From Thermoanaerobaculia bacterium (GTDB lineage Bacteria; Acidobacteriota; Thermoanaerobaculia; UBA5066): a DNA stretch of 64,000 bases. Within the stretch, counting starts at the first letter, position 1, and each line of letters starts with the position of its first letter. Shown here in pieces: positions 25,977 to 35,453 of the stretch. The stretch is taken from contig JAJVIN010000039.1 in NCBI GenBank assembly GCA_022071945.1, forward strand, positions 62,001 through 126,000, given 5' to 3'. A program made the translations under genes and the position numbers. The notes beneath the pieces were generated by a model. The model made no database searches and was not told the DNA's origin. It was given only the letters and a program-made list of their open reading frames with translations.

Positions 25977-26039
25977 CCCCGGAGGGATTCCACTCCTGCG
26001 CTATGAAGCCGTTTGCCCGAGGCTTCGTCTTCTGGAATT

Positions 26040-26777
26040 CTAGTCCAGCCGGAAGCGCTCCCCCAAGTAGACGCGCTTCACTTCCGGGTCATTCGACAGA
26101 TCCGCTGGCGGTCCCGCCCGGAAGATCTGTCCCGAGTTGATGATGTAGGCCCGGTCGACGATCGCCAGGGTGTCCCGGACGTTGTGGTCGGTGATGAGGA
26201 CGCCGATTCCGCCCTTCGCCAGCTCGCGAATCACGTCCTGCAAGTCGATCACCGTGATCGGGTCGATTCCGGCGAAGGGTTCGTCGAGCAGGATGAACCG
26301 GGGCGAGAGCGTCAGGGCGCGCGCGATCTCGAGCCGGCGGCGCTCGCCGCCAGACAGAGTGTCGGCCGAGGAGTTGGACAGGTGCGGCAGCTTGAACTGG
26401 TCCAGGAGCTCCTGGGCTCGCTCTTCCCGCTCGGACCGTTTGAGCGGGAGGGTCTCGAGCACCGCCAGGAGGTTCTCCCTCGCCGTCATCTTCCTGAAGA
26501 CCGAGGGTTCCTGCGGGAGGTAGGTCACCCCTCGCCGGGCCCGACGGAACATGGGGAGGCTCGTGATGTCATCCTCGTCGAGAAGCACCGATCCCTCGTC
26601 CGGCGCCACCAGCCCGACCAGGATCGAAAACGTGGTGGTCTTTCCCGCCCCGTTCGGACCTAGCAAGCCCACGACCTCTCCCGCGAGGACCTCGAGGGAA
26701 ACTCCGTTGACGACACACCGCTTTCGATAGCTCTTCTTCAGGCCCCTGGATTCCAGGCGGGCTCTCGCCGTGTTCAT
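26040..26777 (-). CDS. lptB: LPS export ABC transporter ATP-binding protein LptB
   Basis: A 245-residue ABC ATPase. Walker A is [11 protein letters not shown], the Q-loop region is [12 protein letters not shown], the signature is [15 protein letters not shown] and Walker B is [14 protein letters not shown], followed by the switch His in ITDHNV. These and the location before rpoN identify LptB, which powers the LptF/G permease. The ATG at 26777 overlaps the preceding lptC/A stop as ATGA. Its likely permease partner is the fused protein at 11582-13972. Confidence 0.95.
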   Translation of the reverse strand: MNTARARLESRGLKKSYRKRCVVNGVSLEVLAGEVVGLLGPNGAGKTTTFSILVGLVAPDEGSVLLDEDDITSLPMFRRARRGVTYLPQEPSVFRKMTARENLLAVLETLPLKRSEREERAQELLDQFKLPHLSNSSADTLSGGERRRLEIARALTLSPRFILLDEPFAGIDPITVIDLQDVIRELAKGGIGVLITDHNVRDTLAIVDRAYIINSGQIFRAGPPADLSNDPEVKRVYLGERFRLD

Positions 26778-28789
26778 GATCCCTCCGGGCGGAAGACCCC
26801 TTCCGAGCGGACTCCCGTCGAGGTCTCGACATCCACCCGGGCCTTGCCCGGCCGGAAGAGCAAGACAGCCCCTTCCACTCGGTTGCCCTGTCCGTCCACG
26901 GCCTTGGCCGGATTGCCCTGCAGCGTCACGAGCTCCGTCTGGGGCATCCAGAGTGCCTTGCCCCCTTCGCCCCGCCGCTTGGTCAGGCGGTCTTCCATCA
27001 CGACGGCCCCCTTGGCCTCGGCGTACTGGATCGTGCTGTCGTCCGCCAGGTGGAATTCCGAAAGGTCCGCGGCCAGCTGCCACTGACCCGACAGGACCGT
27101 CGAGTTCCCCTCGAGCCTCACGATGTGGCTCTGTTCGACATGAATGAGCCGATCGGAGGTCGCATTGATGATCTCGCCGCTGTTGAGCAGCGACTTTTGC
27201 AAGGACGACGTCCCGCCGCTCCTGCGAAACGTGGCCCGGACGTTTCCTTCTGCAAAGACCCGCCTTTCGACGTCGCTCAGGATCAATTTCGAGGCCCTGA
27301 GAACATTCTCGCGCTGCCAGGCGCGAACCGATCCCGAAAGCACGAGTTCCTTCTTCTTCATCAGGAGCCTCAGAGACTCCGATTCAGAGAAGTACGGTTC
27401 CGACGGCCGCGAACCAGGAAGTGCCACGGAGGACGTTCCCTGGAAGGATGCGCGGACGGCTCCCTCGGCCTCGAGGACCTCGTCCCCGATCTGGTACGTC
27501 AAGACGCGGGCCTCCACCTTTGCCGCCGGCTCTGAAAAGACGGCGGGCTCCATTCCCGCCCCCGACACGACGAGATCGTTCGTGGCCCCCCGGTACGAGG
27601 CCGAGCTCCCCTTGACCGTGGCCTTTCGGCCGGCTTCGGTCGCGGTGACCGGCCCCTCGAACGCCGCGACCTCGACCGTCTTTCCATCCGGAGCGTACGT
27701 GATGCGCGCCCGCGACGCCGTGACCTCGCGAAACCCGGCTTTCTGGTCCTTCACGGGTAGAGGAGCCTCGAGTCCCCTCAGCGCCTCCGGAATCGCGATC
27801 TCGGCGAGCTTCCCGCTCTGGAAGCGAGCCTCGAATCTCGGGGAGAGCAATCTCCGCGAGGAGCCCCCGCTGTCCGGCGCGGCCGAGTCGATCTGGGCGA
27901 GCCCCGACGGGTCCTCTAGCACCATGTTCCTCGGAGGGCCCGCGGCTTCCCTGATGATCTCGAGGCCGCTCCCTCGAGCGGTCACGAGATCCACCCGCCC
28001 GGCCTCCCGAGACGGCCTGAGGACGAAGAAGACCGATCCGGAGGCCTGGATGGACTCTCCCGCCTCGACAACGCCCCTCTCGACGCGGTCTCCCCGGATG
28101 ATGAAGTCGTCGCTCTTGACCGTCACTCCTCCCGCGGCGGACAGGGCCCCGTCCTTTGCCACACGGACCGAGCGGGCTCGAATCGAGAGCGCGCGTCCGG
28201 AGGGATCATGCCCACCGACCGTCACGGATCCGTCCAGGACGATGCTCCCGCTGAGCGATTCGAGGAGCCCCTTCTGGGCCAGGGCGATCATCCGGCCCTG
28301 AACGACCGTGACCGGTCCCTCGGAGAAGAGAGCCTTCTTCGTGGGGTCGTAGCGAAACGAGAGAGAGCTCAGGGAAAGCCCCTGCCTCTCGACGAAGACG
28401 CCATCGAAGACCTTCATCGCCTTCGAGGTCTGTTTGAACTCCGCCCTCGGCGCCCCCACCACCATGCCGCGCGAGCGGGGGTCGGAGCCGCGGAACTCCA
28501 GGACGACATCCTTCAGACGGAAGAAGTCCTCGCCCCCCTCGCGATATCCGACGGCCTCCGATGCCGTGAGCCGGAATCCTTCCCCGTCATTCCTGTCTTC
28601 CTCGAACTGGAAGTCCCTGAATCGCATCCGGTCGCGAGCCGTTCCGATCTCGTTCAGAAGCGTCTGGGCCACTTCCTCTCCGCCCTTCTGTGGGCGGGTT
28701 CCGGTCGGGCGGACAGAGCTGATGAGGTAGACCGCGAAAGCGAGGGCGGCCAGGAGAAGGCACCGGCGAAGGAGGGTGATGCGTCTCAT
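26774..28789 (-). CDS. Long LptC/LptA (OstA)-like LPS transport protein
   Basis: A 671-residue protein with an N-terminal membrane anchor ([18 protein letters not shown]) and a long periplasmic region of repeated beta-strand units. The first about 200 residues fit LptC ([24 protein letters not shown]). Later stretches ([49 protein letters not shown]) fit the OstA/LptA beta-jellyroll. LptC alone is about 190 residues and LptA about 180, so this looks like a fusion or a multi-repeat bridge. No separate lptA is seen in the window. Both ends overlap neighbours by ATGA. Confidence 0.8.
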   Translation of the reverse strand: MRRITLLRRCLLLAALAFAVYLISSVRPTGTRPQKGGEEVAQTLLNEIGTARDRMRFRDFQFEEDRNDGEGFRLTASEAVGYREGGEDFFRLKDVVLEFRGSDPRSRGMVVGAPRAEFKQTSKAMKVFDGVFVERQGLSLSSLSFRYDPTKKALFSEGPVTVVQGRMIALAQKGLLESLSGSIVLDGSVTVGGHDPSGRALSIRARSVRVAKDGALSAAGGVTVKSDDFIIRGDRVERGVVEAGESIQASGSVFFVLRPSREAGRVDLVTARGSGLEIIREAAGPPRNMVLEDPSGLAQIDSAAPDSGGSSRRLLSPRFEARFQSGKLAEIAIPEALRGLEAPLPVKDQKAGFREVTASRARITYAPDGKTVEVAAFEGPVTATEAGRKATVKGSSASYRGATNDLVVSGAGMEPAVFSEPAAKVEARVLTYQIGDEVLEAEGAVRASFQGTSSVALPGSRPSEPYFSESESLRLLMKKKELVLSGSVRAWQRENVLRASKLILSDVERRVFAEGNVRATFRRSGGTSSLQKSLLNSGEIINATSDRLIHVEQSHIVRLEGNSTVLSGQWQLAADLSEFHLADDSTIQYAEAKGAVVMEDRLTKRRGEGGKALWMPQTELVTLQGNPAKAVDGQGNRVEGAVLLFRPGKARVDVETSTGVRSEGVFRPEGS

Positions 28790-30540
28790 GGGGCCGCCGG
28801 GGCGATCTCGATCACCCGGAGCGAGGGGCGGCGGGTCAGCGAGTCTCTTTGCACGGCCGCGACGACGTCGAAGCTCCCGGTTCGTTCTTCCCGGGCCCTT
28901 CTCGCCAGGGTCCACCCGATGGCCCCGATCCTCTGGCCCGATCGCGAGAACTCGAACCGGAGCCCATTCTCGCCGATTCGTCGCGCCCGGCCGTCCCACT
29001 CGAGTCCCTCGAGGAGAAACACCGGTTCAGGGTTTCCGAGCCCGTGCGGTTCGAGGCGGTCCAGCGCCGACAGGAGCTCCTCTCCGACCTCTTCGAGCTC
29101 GAGAGAGGTGTCGACCGTGATCTCCGTCCGCCACTCGTCCGGATCGCGCTCCTTGTCAAAGCTGGCCCTCACGGCGGTCCGGAACTCCTCGAACCTTTCG
29201 AGCGGGAGAGTGATGCCGACCGCGTTGGTGTGCCCTCCGAAATGGAGCGCGTGGCCCTCGGCCACGGCCTTGATCCGGGAGTAGAGCGGCGTCCTGCCGT
29301 AGGTTCGGCCGCTTCCCGACAGGACTTCGCCGTTCTGGGCCAGGAGCACGGCGGGCCGCTGGAACTCGGCCGCGATCTTCGAGGCCGCGACTCCCAGGAC
29401 TCCCCTGTGCCAGCCTTCGTCCGCAAACCCGGCCTCGACGATGACGCTCTCGGCCTCGGGATCGAAATGGCGAGCGAGGCGCTCCCGAACCGATGCCACC
29501 ACGCGCTCGGTCGTTCGGCGCCTCTCGTCGTTGGCCTGCTCGAGCCGCCCGGCAATCGACCTGGCTTCGGACTCGTCGGTGGTCAGAAGGAGGTCGAGAG
29601 CCGCGAAGGCATGGTCCATCCTGCCCGCCGCATTCAATCTCGGGGCCAGGCGGAAGGCGACTTCCCGGGGATTGGGGGCCCGGCCGCGCGGCACCTGGCA
29701 GGCCTCCAGGAGGGCCGCAAGCCCAGGAGAACGCGGATTCCTCAGACCCTCCAGCCCGAGCGCGACGATGATGCGGTTCTCGCCGGTGAGGGGCACCATG
29801 TCGGCAATCGTCGAGATGGCCGCGATCCGCGAAAGCGAGAGAACCCAGTTCTGCCGCTGCTCGGGCCCGATGCCCCGGGCCGGTCCGAGGTGGCGCAGGA
29901 GCGCCTCGCCGAGCTTGAGCGCGATTCCCGCGCCGCAAAGCTCCTTGTACGGATACCCGCAACCCGGAAGCTTTGGGTCGATCAGGATGGCCTCGAGCGG
30001 CAGGTCTTCGGGCGGGAGGTGGTGGTCGGTGACGATGACGTAGATTCCCTGGCCGACGGCGGCCGTCACGGGGTCTCTCGACGTGATCCCGCAATCCACC
30101 GTCACGATTCCCTCGGGCCGGTGCTCTTCCACCGCCGCCGTCAAGGTCTCGAGCCGCAAGCCATAGCCGTTTCGAAGACGGTGCGGGATGAAGGGGCGTG
30201 CATCGACGCCAAGCCTTCGCAAGACCGTCGTCAGGATTGCGACTGCGCCGACTCCGTCACAGTCGTAGTCTCCGAAGACGACCACCCGCCCGCCGCGATC
30301 CGCCGTGGCGGCGAGCTGCTCGACCGCCCGGCTGATCCCCGCCATCTCTTCCGGAGCATGCAGGGCCCCGATTTCTGGCTGAAGGTGCCCCCGGCACTCC
30401 AGGAGCTCCCGGAATCCACGGGCCCACAGAACCCTACCGACCGCGCGGGGAATCGCCAGCTGCAAGGCCAGGGAGCTCGAAAGGAGTCCCCCATCCTCTC
30501 GCATCTGAACGAGCCCGGGAAAGTGCCGGAGACGGGTCAC
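28786..30540 (-). CDS. recJ: Single-stranded-DNA-specific exonuclease RecJ
   Basis: A 584-residue DHH-family 5'-3' exonuclease acting in recombination and mismatch repair. Motif I is VVVFGDYDCDGVGAVAI and motif III VIVTDHHLPPEDLP. RLNAAGRMDHAFAA is in the DHHA1 region, followed by GGHTNAVGITL and an OB-fold C-terminus. The GTG at 30540 overlaps the accA stop as GTGA; an ATG twelve codons downstream is possible. Length is typical. Confidence 0.95.
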   Translation of the reverse strand: MTRLRHFPGLVQMREDGGLLSSSLALQLAIPRAVGRVLWARGFRELLECRGHLQPEIGALHAPEEMAGISRAVEQLAATADRGGRVVVFGDYDCDGVGAVAILTTVLRRLGVDARPFIPHRLRNGYGLRLETLTAAVEEHRPEGIVTVDCGITSRDPVTAAVGQGIYVIVTDHHLPPEDLPLEAILIDPKLPGCGYPYKELCGAGIALKLGEALLRHLGPARGIGPEQRQNWVLSLSRIAAISTIADMVPLTGENRIIVALGLEGLRNPRSPGLAALLEACQVPRGRAPNPREVAFRLAPRLNAAGRMDHAFAALDLLLTTDESEARSIAGRLEQANDERRRTTERVVASVRERLARHFDPEAESVIVEAGFADEGWHRGVLGVAASKIAAEFQRPAVLLAQNGEVLSGSGRTYGRTPLYSRIKAVAEGHALHFGGHTNAVGITLPLERFEEFRTAVRASFDKERDPDEWRTEITVDTSLELEEVGEELLSALDRLEPHGLGNPEPVFLLEGLEWDGRARRIGENGLRFEFSRSGQRIGAIGWTLARRAREERTGSFDVVAAVQRDSLTRRPSLRVIEIAPAAP

Positions 30541-31499
30541 TTGGAGCTCGGACTTCCTTCGAAGACGCCCATACGCCGGAACTTGGCGTACCGGCCGGCC
30601 AGGAGTTTCTCCAGGCCGGTCTTCTGCAGCTTCTCGAGCTCGGAACGAAGGAACCGCCCGACTGTCTCGATCGCCTCCACCGGGTTCGAGTGAGCACCTC
30701 CCGGCGGTTCCGCGATGATCTCGTCGATGACGCCGAGTGCCTTGCAGTCCCCTGCCGTGAGCCGCAGGGCCTCCGCGGCTTCCTGCGCCCGGGCCTGGTC
30801 TTTCCAGAGGATCGCCGCGCAGCCCTCCGGTGAAATGACGGAGTAGACGGAGTGCTCGAGCATCGCGAGCACATCCGCGACGCCGATCCCGAGGGCGCCG
30901 CCCGACCCTCCCTCGCCGATCACAACCGAGAGGACCGGAGTCTTCAAGATCGACATCTCGTAGAGGTTGCGGGCGATGGCCTCGGAAACTCCGCGTTCCT
31001 CACTGTCGAGCCCCGGATAGGCGCCCGGCGTGTCGATGAGGGTGATCACCGGCCGCCCGAACTTCTCGGCGAGCTTCATGACCCGCAGGGCCTTCCTATA
31101 GCCTTCCGGACGAGCCATCCCAAAGTTACGCCTAATTTTCTCCTTCGTGTCCCGGCCCTTCTGGTGCCCGATGAAGGCGACGGGGCGGTCCGAGAGAAAG
31201 CCAAAGCCCGCGACGAGGGCTGGATCGTCCGCAAAGGCCCGGTCGCCCTGGATCTCGACGAAGTCGCGCAGGAGAAGACGCGCGTAGTCGAGGGTGTAGG
31301 GCCGGAGCGGGTGACGGGCGACGAGGGTCTTTTGCCAGGGACCGAGGTTCTGGTAGATCTCTCGCGTCAGGCGGCGGAGCTTCTCGGTCAGCTTCTGGAT
31401 GTCGCGGTTCCGGGCTGGGCTCTCGGGGAAGGACTCGAGCTCCGCCAGCCTCGTTCTCAGCCGGCGAAGTGGTTCTTCGAGATCCGCATGCGATGCCAC
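30537..31499 (-). CDS. accA: Acetyl-CoA carboxylase carboxyltransferase subunit alpha
   Basis: A 320-residue alpha subunit of acetyl-CoA carboxyltransferase, which makes malonyl-CoA in fatty acid synthesis. LVARHPLRPYTLDYARLL, VAFIGHQKGRDTKEKIRRNFGMARPEGYRKALR, VITLIDTPGAYPG and GEGGSGGALGIGVAD are all conserved. The GTG at 31499 gives the family length. A TACAGT hexamer precedes it by 8 nt and there is no Shine-Dalgarno sequence. The longer open frame runs back over the priA end and is not supported. Confidence 0.96.
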   Translation of the reverse strand: MASHADLEEPLRRLRTRLAELESFPESPARNRDIQKLTEKLRRLTREIYQNLGPWQKTLVARHPLRPYTLDYARLLLRDFVEIQGDRAFADDPALVAGFGFLSDRPVAFIGHQKGRDTKEKIRRNFGMARPEGYRKALRVMKLAEKFGRPVITLIDTPGAYPGLDSEERGVSEAIARNLYEMSILKTPVLSVVIGEGGSGGALGIGVADVLAMLEHSVYSVISPEGCAAILWKDQARAQEAAEALRLTAGDCKALGVIDEIIAEPPGGAHSNPVEAIETVGRFLRSELEKLQKTGLEKLLAGRYAKFRRMGVFEGSPSSK

Positions 31500-31507
31500 G
31501 GGTCGAG

Positions 31508-31513
31508 ACTGTA
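31508..31513 (-). promoter_or_regulatory. -10-like hexamer before accA
   Basis: TACAGT lies 8 nt before the GTG at 31499, within the short gap after priA. There is no -35 box at normal spacing. It fits the leaderless pattern seen at other operon heads. Confidence 0.3.
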
Positions 31514-31530
31514 GCAGAGACCGGCCGCTC

Positions 31531-33963
31531 TCAGAGCAGGTTCTGGGGATCGATGTCGAGGAGCGGAGGATCGGGGAGGCGCCGGAGCACGCTGCCCGCC
31601 TCTCGCAGGACGTCCCGGTTGAACGCCTTGAGGAGGATCTGGAACCTGTACTTGCCTTTGAGTCTCTCGAGCGGGGCCGGGGCGGGCCCGAGGATCCTGA
31701 GGGACTTCCTGTCAAAGGCGGCATCGAGAGCCCGGCGGCCGGCGGCTGCCGCCTCGGACGTGCCCGGCAGGCTCTCGCCGCTCCAGAGACACAGCAGGAG
31801 AAACGAGTAAGGAGGGTAGGAAAACGTCTTCCTGAACTCGAGTTCGGCATCCGAGAACAGGCGGTGATCCTGTTGAACCGCGGCCCGGATCGCGGGGTGT
31901 TCGGGACGGGCCGTCTGGATCGTGACGATGCCGGGCTTGTCTCCCCGGCCGACCCGGCCGGCGGCCTGAGTCAGGAGCTGGAAAGTTCTCTCCGCCGCCC
32001 GGAAGTCAGGAAACGACAGGAGGGCATCGGCATCCAGGACTGCGAGCGCGGTGGCGTTGGGAAAGTCATGGCCCTTGGCCACCATCTGCGTGCCCAGGAG
32101 CGCGCGCGCTCTTCCGGACTCGAAGTCCAGCAGCACGCGGGCCGCCCCGCCGCGACGGGCGGCCGCATCCCGGTCGAGAACGGCGTAGGGAACCCCGGGA
32201 AAAGCCTCTTCGAACCGTTCCGCGAGACGCTCGGTCCCGAAGCCCACCGGCATCAACGACTCCGACTGGCAGGCCGGACACGTGGAGGGGCGGTCCATGG
32301 CGTTCCCGCAGTAGTGGCACAGAAGCCGCTGCCAGCGCTTGTGAAGGGTCCGCGCGACGGAGCAGTTGACGCACCGGAAGTCCTGGCCGCACGAGCGGCA
32401 CAGGAGAGTGGGGGCGAACCCTCGACGGTTGAGGAGGAGGATGGCCTGTTCGCCCCGCTCGAAGGTCTGGGAAAGGAGCTCGAGCGTGCGGCGGGCAAAG
32501 AGAATCCGCCCGTGATCGCCCGGGCGGAACGGCTCCGCCTTCAAGTCGATGACCTCGACAGAGGCCGTCCTCCGAATCCCGGGCCTCTCCGGCAGGGAAA
32601 GCCTGGGAATACGCTTCTCTCGTGCCTGCCTCTCCTGCTCCATCGACGGGGTCGCGGAGCCCAGAAGCAGGACGGCTCCCTCGCGCCGGGCCCGCGAGCG
32701 GGCCACGTCGCGGGCGTCGTATCGCGGGGACTCCGCCTGCTTGTAGGCCGCGTCATGTGCCTCGTCGATCACGATGAGGCCGAGACGCGACAGAGGCGCG
32801 AAGACGGCGGACCGGGGTCCGACGACGACGTCCGCCTCGCCGTCGCGGGTCCGGCTCCACTCCCCGGCACGCTCGCGGTCGGAGAGCCCGCTGTGCAAGA
32901 GCGAAACCCGGGTGCCGAGCCTGGCCAGGATTCTCCTCACGAGCGCCGGCGCCAGGGCGATCTCGGGCACCAGGAAGATCGCCGTCTTGCCCATCTGGCG
33001 GCAGGCCTGAAGCGCCGCGAGGTAGACCTCGGTCTTGCCGCTGCCGGTGATTCCGTCGAGAAGGAGTGTGGTCTCGGCCTGGCGCGAGAGAGCGCCGGTG
33101 ACGGAGCGGACGGCCTCGATCTGAGCGGCCGTGAGCTCGACCGCGCGAGAGGGGGCGCCGGTTCCGGCGTGGACCTTCAGATCGGCCCCCAGGTTCTTCG
33201 TGACCACGCGTACGAGACCCAGGCTCGCGAGAAGCTCGACCCGTTCCGGCGTGGCCCCCAGCCTCCGGGCCGTCTTGAGCGGCACGAGAGAAGGCTCTTG
33301 CCGGAGCTTTTCGATGAGGGCCTTCACGGCCGGCCGGCGATCCAGGCTCTCGGGCAGGACGGCCTTCGGGTCGACATCGAGAAACGCCTCGGTCGCCGCT
33401 CGCTCCGCGCGCTTGCCGGACTCCTCGACGGCGATGAAGCCCTTCCGTTCGAGGTCTCGCAGGAGAAGGGCGGGCCGTCTCAGGCCGGGGATGCCCGCGA
33501 GATCCTGGAAGCGGACGGCCGCCTTCGCGGCGAAAGAGGCGAGGAGGAGACCCGCGTCGCCCTCTCGCTCGCTCGCCGGAACCTCCGTCCCGGTCAGGCG
33601 GTAGGCCAGTTCGCCCTCGGCGAGGAGCCGGGCAGGGACCGCGGCGCGGAGAAGCTCCCCGGGAGGGGCGAAATAGTAGGTGGCTGCGGAAAGGACCGCC
33701 TCGAGCACGGGCTCGGGCAGGACGGCCGCCTCATCGAGCAGCGCCAGGAGGGGACGCTCCCGGACCTCGTCGGGCGCCACCGGAGGCGAGACCTGGGCGA
33801 CGACGGCGGTGATCATCCGCTGCCCGAATGGGGCCAGGACTCTCTGTCCCGGCCGTAGTTCCGGGAATCCCTCTGGCACCGTGTAGGTGGGCAGGCCAGG
33901 AAAGCCGGAGGGGACGATGACGCCGACGCGCCTCGGGGAGCCGGCGTGCGGAGGCGTCGTCAT
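31531..33963 (-). CDS. priA: Primosomal protein N' (PriA helicase)
   Basis: An 810-residue replication-restart helicase. The N-terminal 3'-DNA-binding domain is followed by the helicase core: Walker A GITGSGKTEVYLAAL and DEAH box VIDEAHDAAYKQ. The zinc-binding cysteines are in CRSCGQDFRCVNC and CHYCGNAMDRPSTCPAC. LLNRRGFAPTLLC and QMVAKGHDFPN are also typical. Length is somewhat longer than in E. coli (732). The ATG immediately follows the stop of the FG-GAP-like gene (TGAATG). Confidence 0.96.
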   Translation of the reverse strand: MTTPPHAGSPRRVGVIVPSGFPGLPTYTVPEGFPELRPGQRVLAPFGQRMITAVVAQVSPPVAPDEVRERPLLALLDEAAVLPEPVLEAVLSAATYYFAPPGELLRAAVPARLLAEGELAYRLTGTEVPASEREGDAGLLLASFAAKAAVRFQDLAGIPGLRRPALLLRDLERKGFIAVEESGKRAERAATEAFLDVDPKAVLPESLDRRPAVKALIEKLRQEPSLVPLKTARRLGATPERVELLASLGLVRVVTKNLGADLKVHAGTGAPSRAVELTAAQIEAVRSVTGALSRQAETTLLLDGITGSGKTEVYLAALQACRQMGKTAIFLVPEIALAPALVRRILARLGTRVSLLHSGLSDRERAGEWSRTRDGEADVVVGPRSAVFAPLSRLGLIVIDEAHDAAYKQAESPRYDARDVARSRARREGAVLLLGSATPSMEQERQAREKRIPRLSLPERPGIRRTASVEVIDLKAEPFRPGDHGRILFARRTLELLSQTFERGEQAILLLNRRGFAPTLLCRSCGQDFRCVNCSVARTLHKRWQRLLCHYCGNAMDRPSTCPACQSESLMPVGFGTERLAERFEEAFPGVPYAVLDRDAAARRGGAARVLLDFESGRARALLGTQMVAKGHDFPNATALAVLDADALLSFPDFRAAERTFQLLTQAAGRVGRGDKPGIVTIQTARPEHPAIRAAVQQDHRLFSDAELEFRKTFSYPPYSFLLLCLWSGESLPGTSEAAAAGRRALDAAFDRKSLRILGPAPAPLERLKGKYRFQILLKAFNRDVLREAGSVLRRLPDPPLLDIDPQNLL

Positions 33964-34614
33964 TCAGGTCCGGGTTCGGAGCCTGTGGTCCGGGGCCTCC
34001 TCGGGCGCGTCGTCTTGCCGTTCGCGTCCGGGCCTCTCCTCGAGGCCGGCATCGACATCCTCGAAGGAACCCTGTTTCGCGTTGTACCTGTAGCGGCGAG
34101 TCACCTCGGTGCTGAGGTCCGGAGTGACGACGACGATGCTCCGGTCGATCGAGAGGTCCCCGAAGGCGAGGGCTGTCCCGCGTTCGACGAACATCGGATC
34201 CGAGAAGCCCCCGCCGCGCTTGCCGAAAAGGACCGCGACGTCGTAGACGGGGGTCTCTCCTCCTGATACGTAGGCGACCGCCAGGTCGAGGACGCCGTCC
34301 GAGTTGACGTCTCCCCTGACGAAGTAGGGCTCGTAGGTGACATAGAGGTTCTCCAGGTCTTCCCGCTCCTGCGTCTCTTCGCAGTCTGCTGCTGTCGCGG
34401 GCCGGTATCCGGCCGGGGCGCCCTTCTGGATCGCGGCGGATTCCGGTTCGCGGAGGCCGGGCCGATCGTCTTGACCGGGCGCGGAGCCAGGCCGGGGCGC
34501 GGCGCCGTTCCGGGTCTGCTTCACGAGGTGTCCGAGGGTGCGCAGTCCCATCGCCGCGGCGGCAGCCCAGACGGTCGCCGCCGTCAGGATCAGGATGAGG
34601 ATCGCGCGCTTCAC
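33964..34614 (-). CDS. Membrane-anchored protein with FG-GAP/EF-hand-like motif
   Basis: A 216-residue protein of unknown function. The GTG at 34614 overlaps the uracil-DNA glycosylase stop (GTGA). The N-terminus is a single hydrophobic helix (ILILILTAATVWAAAAAM), then a Pro-rich linker. The soluble part contains GDVNSDGVLDLAVAYVSGG, a calcium-loop-like sequence of FG-GAP/VCBS or dockerin type, and beta-strand-like stretches (SIVVVTPDLSTEVTRRYRYN). It may be a periplasmic protein anchored to the inner membrane. Confidence 0.65.
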   Translation of the reverse strand: MKRAILILILTAATVWAAAAAMGLRTLGHLVKQTRNGAAPRPGSAPGQDDRPGLREPESAAIQKGAPAGYRPATAADCEETQEREDLENLYVTYEPYFVRGDVNSDGVLDLAVAYVSGGETPVYDVAVLFGKRGGGFSDPMFVERGTALAFGDLSIDRSIVVVTPDLSTEVTRRYRYNAKQGSFEDVDAGLEERPGRERQDDAPEEAPDHRLRTRT

Positions 34615-35453
34615 TTCCCTGCCGCCGGTACCGGCAGCCCCAGCTTTCTGAGAACCAGGATCAAATCCTGCCAGGCATCTCGTTTTCGGTCGGGCTGCCG
34701 CAGGAGAAACGAAGGATGGAAAGTCGGCATGACCGGTATCCCGTTGTAACTGCCCCACTTTCCACGAAGCCGCATGATGCCTTCCTCGGTGTCGAGCAGG
34801 AACTGGGCCGCGAAGTTCCCGAGGGCCACGAGGACTTCTGGCTTCACGAGGGCCAGCTGGGCCTCCAGGTACCCGCGGCAGGCCGCGATCTCTTCCGGCT
34901 TCGGGTTGCGGTTCTCAGGCGGCCGGCACTTGAGGACGTTGGCGATGTAGACGTCCTTTCTCGAAAGCCCCATGCCCGCCTCGATCATCCGGGTCAAGAG
35001 CTGGCCGGCGCGGCCGACGAACGGAACTCCCTGAGCGTCCTCGTCGGCTCCGGGCGCCTCGCCGATGAACATGATCCGGGCAGCCGGCGAACCGTCCGAG
35101 AAGACGGTCTGGGTCCTCGACTTGGCGAGCGGACACTTCTGGCAGATGGCGACGGTTTCGCGAATCTGGTTCAGGGCCGGCAGGACGTCCATGGTCACCG
35201 TTTCCGTGGGTGTCTGGCGTGCCGCCAGCCGAGGTGGATCGGGAAACCTCCCTGGCGGGGGTTCCGGCGAGGGGGGCATCGGAGAGGGCGAGAGCCCGGG
35301 TCCCGCGGGCGCTGGCTCCTGGAGAGCTCGCGTCTGTTCCCCCAGGGGGCGGGCCGGAGCCTCGAGAAAGACCTCCCGGAACCCGAGATCCCGGAAGTAC
35401 TCGAGGGCCGTCTTCAGCGAGTCAGGGACTCTGGGATCTCGACTCGCGGACAT
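34611..35453 (-). CDS. Uracil-DNA glycosylase, type 4 (Fe-S)
   Basis: A 280-residue family 4 uracil-DNA glycosylase for base excision repair. CQKCPLAKSRTQTVFSDG has two cluster cysteines. GEAPGADEDAQGVPFVGRAGQLL is the active-site motif, NVLKCRPPENRNPKPEEIAACRGYL has the other cysteines, and PTFHPSFLLRQP is the C-terminal motif. The N-terminal about 95 residues are a Pro-rich extension of unknown role. Its first 40 bases overlap the coaBC 3' end. Confidence 0.93.
   Translation of the reverse strand: MSASRDPRVPDSLKTALEYFRDLGFREVFLEAPARPLGEQTRALQEPAPAGPGLSPSPMPPSPEPPPGRFPDPPRLAARQTPTETVTMDVLPALNQIRETVAICQKCPLAKSRTQTVFSDGSPAARIMFIGEAPGADEDAQGVPFVGRAGQLLTRMIEAGMGLSRKDVYIANVLKCRPPENRNPKPEEIAACRGYLEAQLALVKPEVLVALGNFAAQFLLDTEEGIMRLRGKWGSYNGIPVMPTFHPSFLLRQPDRKRDAWQDLILVLRKLGLPVPAAGK

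Noticed and set aside
23883-26006. A 707-residue plus-strand open frame across hpf and rpoN
   Set aside because: It is antisense to RpoN and HPF and has no recognisable domain; it is a shadow frame.
28849-30693. A 614-residue plus-strand open frame across recJ
   Set aside because: It is antisense to a complete RecJ and is Arg/Gly-rich without a domain.
31399-33858. An 819-residue plus-strand open frame across priA
   Set aside because: It is antisense to a complete PriA with all motifs; long antisense frames are expected in G+C-rich genes.
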